The notes below the pieces were generated by a model. It did not search any database. It was not told the origin of the DNA and worked only from the letters and a program-made list of their open reading frames with translations. A DNA stretch of 15,226 bases from the NCBI GenBank assembly GCA_002439665.1, contig DJPC01000076.1, forward strand, positions 1 through 15,226, given 5' to 3'. Below, piece by piece: positions 14,226 to 15,226 of the stretch. Numbering within the stretch: position 1 is the stretch's first letter; every line of letters starts with the position of its first letter. This DNA comes from Dialister sp. UBA6422 (GTDB taxonomy: Bacteria; Bacillota; Negativicutes; Veillonellales; Dialisteraceae). Position numbers and translations under genes: made by a program.

Positions 14226-14960
14226 ATGAAAGTTGCTTGTATTATTCCTTCACGATATGCGTCTACCCGATTACCAGGTAAGCCGCTTCGCATGATTGCT
14301 GGAGAGACGTTGATTCATCGCGTATATGATAGAGCGGTTTTAGCTAAAGTGCCTGATACGGTCATTGTGGCTACCGATCATACAGATATTGAAAAAGAAG
14401 TCATTGGCTTTGGTGGAAAGGTGGTTATGACATCTGTAGATCATCCCACTGGTACCGACCGTTTGGCAGAGGTGGCAGCGAAACTCCAAGAATACGATAT
14501 TATTGTTAATGTACAGGGGGATGAACCGCTGATTGATCCCAATGTGATTGATCAGTTGGCACAAGATTTACTAGACCATGAGGAGCTAGATATGGCCACA
14601 GTAGCTACGCCTTTAAAGAAAGAGGATTATGAAGATCCTTCTTGCGTGAAAGTGGTGGTTAATCGCAAAGGAGAAGCCCTTTATTTTTCCCGTTCCCTGA
14701 TTCCTTATCCTCGCCATGATTTTGTAGAACCACCGTTGAAACATGTGGGAATTTATGCGTATCGCAGAAGTTTCCTTTTGGCATATGCCAATATGGCACA
14801 AACTCCACTAGAAAAAACGGAGTCATTAGAACAGCTTCGTGCGCTAGAAATGGGGTATAAAATTGGCGTCATTCCTGTGGAAACAGAAGATATTGGTATC
14901 GATACAGAAGAAGATTTGAAAAAAGCGAATGAGTACTTTGAAAATCTAAATGGTAAATAA
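14226..14960 (+). CDS. kdsB: CMP-KDO synthetase KdsB
   Basis: KdsB (3-deoxy-manno-octulosonate cytidylyltransferase) activates KDO with CTP in the cytosol to CMP-KDO, the donor for WaaA. The 244-residue product has family length. Motifs are the nucleotide-binding 'IIPSRYASTRLPGKPL' (R10, R15, K19), 'DHPTGTDRLAEVA', 'NVQGDEPLI' with metal-site D99, 'ALYFSRSLIPY', 'KHVGIYAYRRSFL' and 'TESLEQLRALEMGYKIGV'. ATG 14226 has GGGAGGT at 14213-14219; an in-frame ATG at 14211 overlaps the ribosome binding site and is unlikely. kdsA, kdsC and kdsD, which make KDO itself, are not seen in the remaining sequence. Confidence 0.97.
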   Translation: MKVACIIPSRYASTRLPGKPLRMIAGETLIHRVYDRAVLAKVPDTVIVATDHTDIEKEVIGFGGKVVMTSVDHPTGTDRLAEVAAKLQEYDIIVNVQGDEPLIDPNVIDQLAQDLLDHEELDMATVATPLKKEDYEDPSCVKVVVNRKGEALYFSRSLIPYPRHDFVEPPLKHVGIYAYRRSFLLAYANMAQTPLEKTESLEQLRALEMGYKIGVIPVETEDIGIDTEEDLKKANEYFENLNGK

Positions 14961-15226
14961 TATAACGGGTGGGATGATTTTGGTATTATAGGTTCTTTTT
15001 CCTTTATCACACCACCACAAAAAGGCACAGCTTCCACTTTGATTTATGATTTCTATGAAGTAAGACCAGGGAATCAGGCACCAGCACATTTCACGGTTCA
15101 TGTCCAAAAGGGCTAAACTTCGTGCTACGGTTTGTCGTCCAAGAGAATTCAGCATAGCTTAATCAGTATATTAGCGGTTACTGTACCTATTTGATTGGTA
15201 TTTTGCTTCTCACCATCCGGCCGGGT
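14961..15226. other. 266 nt after kdsB with no identifiable gene
   Basis: No confident gene or terminator is visible. A weak stem (GGTG-GAT at 14968-14975 with ATC-CACC at 15006-15013) has a 30-nt loop and no T-tract. Two short open stretches read like protein: the + strand frame continuing after the kdsB stop, to TAA at 15114-15116, and a minus-strand frame entering from the right edge and stopping at 15149-15151. Neither could be assigned to a family. Confidence 0.4.
15149..15226 (-). CDS. Possible 3' end of an unidentified minus-strand gene
   Basis: The frame starting at the last base of the window on the minus strand is open for 25 codons and ends at TGA (15151-15149). The peptide, with 'RPDGEKQNTNQIGTVTANIL', looks compositionally like real protein. 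It is too short for a family call, and a chance open frame is quite possible. If real, it would be convergent with kdsB. Confidence 0.2.
   Translation of the reverse strand, partial: TRPDGEKQNTNQIGTVTANILIKLC

Noticed and set aside
14946..15155. 69-codon minus-strand frame with an N-terminus faintly like SpeD (LGRQTVA)
   Set aside because: After the first residues the sequence is not like S-adenosylmethionine decarboxylase: no ESH motif, Trp/Cys-rich, and ends inside kdsB. Other frames did not restore the match.
1..15226. CRISPR arrays, insertion sequences, tRNA or rRNA genes, prophage or defence genes
   Set aside because: No regularly spaced repeats, transposase-like proteins, terminal inverted repeats of IS size, or tRNA cloverleaf sequences were seen on either strand.

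Overview
The window reads as a chromosomal stretch of a diderm Firmicute of the class Negativicutes (Dialister/Veillonella/Megasphaera-type; the genus cannot be fixed from this sequence). Two things point there. The left half has a Firmicutes-style order of phoH, ybeY, cdd, era and recO. The right half is a lipid A/KDO gene cluster, which only outer-membrane-bearing Firmicutes would carry. The lipid A cluster uses LpxI rather than LpxH, as is common outside the Beta/Gammaproteobacteria. Base composition is moderately AT-rich and every confident gene is on the + strand.

Layout. Positions 2-238 hold the C-terminal end of a TIGR01212/YhcC-type radical SAM protein. Positions 328-3363 hold phoH (PhoH-like ATPase), ybeY (endoribonuclease / rRNA maturation), cdd (cytidine deaminase) and era (ribosome-assembly GTPase). 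dgkA and the HD-family pgpH gene, often found in this neighbourhood, are absent. Positions 3582-4925 hold a CorC/HlyC-type membrane protein with a CBS pair. It appears to start at a rare ATT codon. A 386-nt gap (4926-5311) with two adjacent strong stem-loops precedes recO, which is followed by a clear intrinsic terminator. A separately transcribed sstT (Na+/serine-threonine symporter) has its own promoter with an overlapping 15-bp palindrome and ends in a perfect 19-bp-stem terminator.

Positions 7729-14960 hold lpxI, lpxB, msbA, waaA (kdtA), lpxK and kdsB. Together these take UDP-2,3-diacylglucosamine to lipid X (LpxI), to disaccharide-1-phosphate (LpxB), to lipid IVA (LpxK) and to KDO-lipid IVA (WaaA, using CMP-KDO made by KdsB), and flip the product across the inner membrane (MsbA). 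LpxA, LpxC and LpxD are not in the window. The last 266 nt after kdsB hold no gene I can name, though there are hints of coding remnants on both strands.

I do not see a new defence, mobile or biosynthetic system. The observations most worth checking are the ATT start of the CorC-like gene and its altered transport motif, the structured RNA-like region at 4984-5092, the palindrome in the sstT promoter, a related hairpin motif in three successive spacers of the phoH-era block, and the regular 86-93 nt spacers, each with a stem-loop, within the lipid A cluster.
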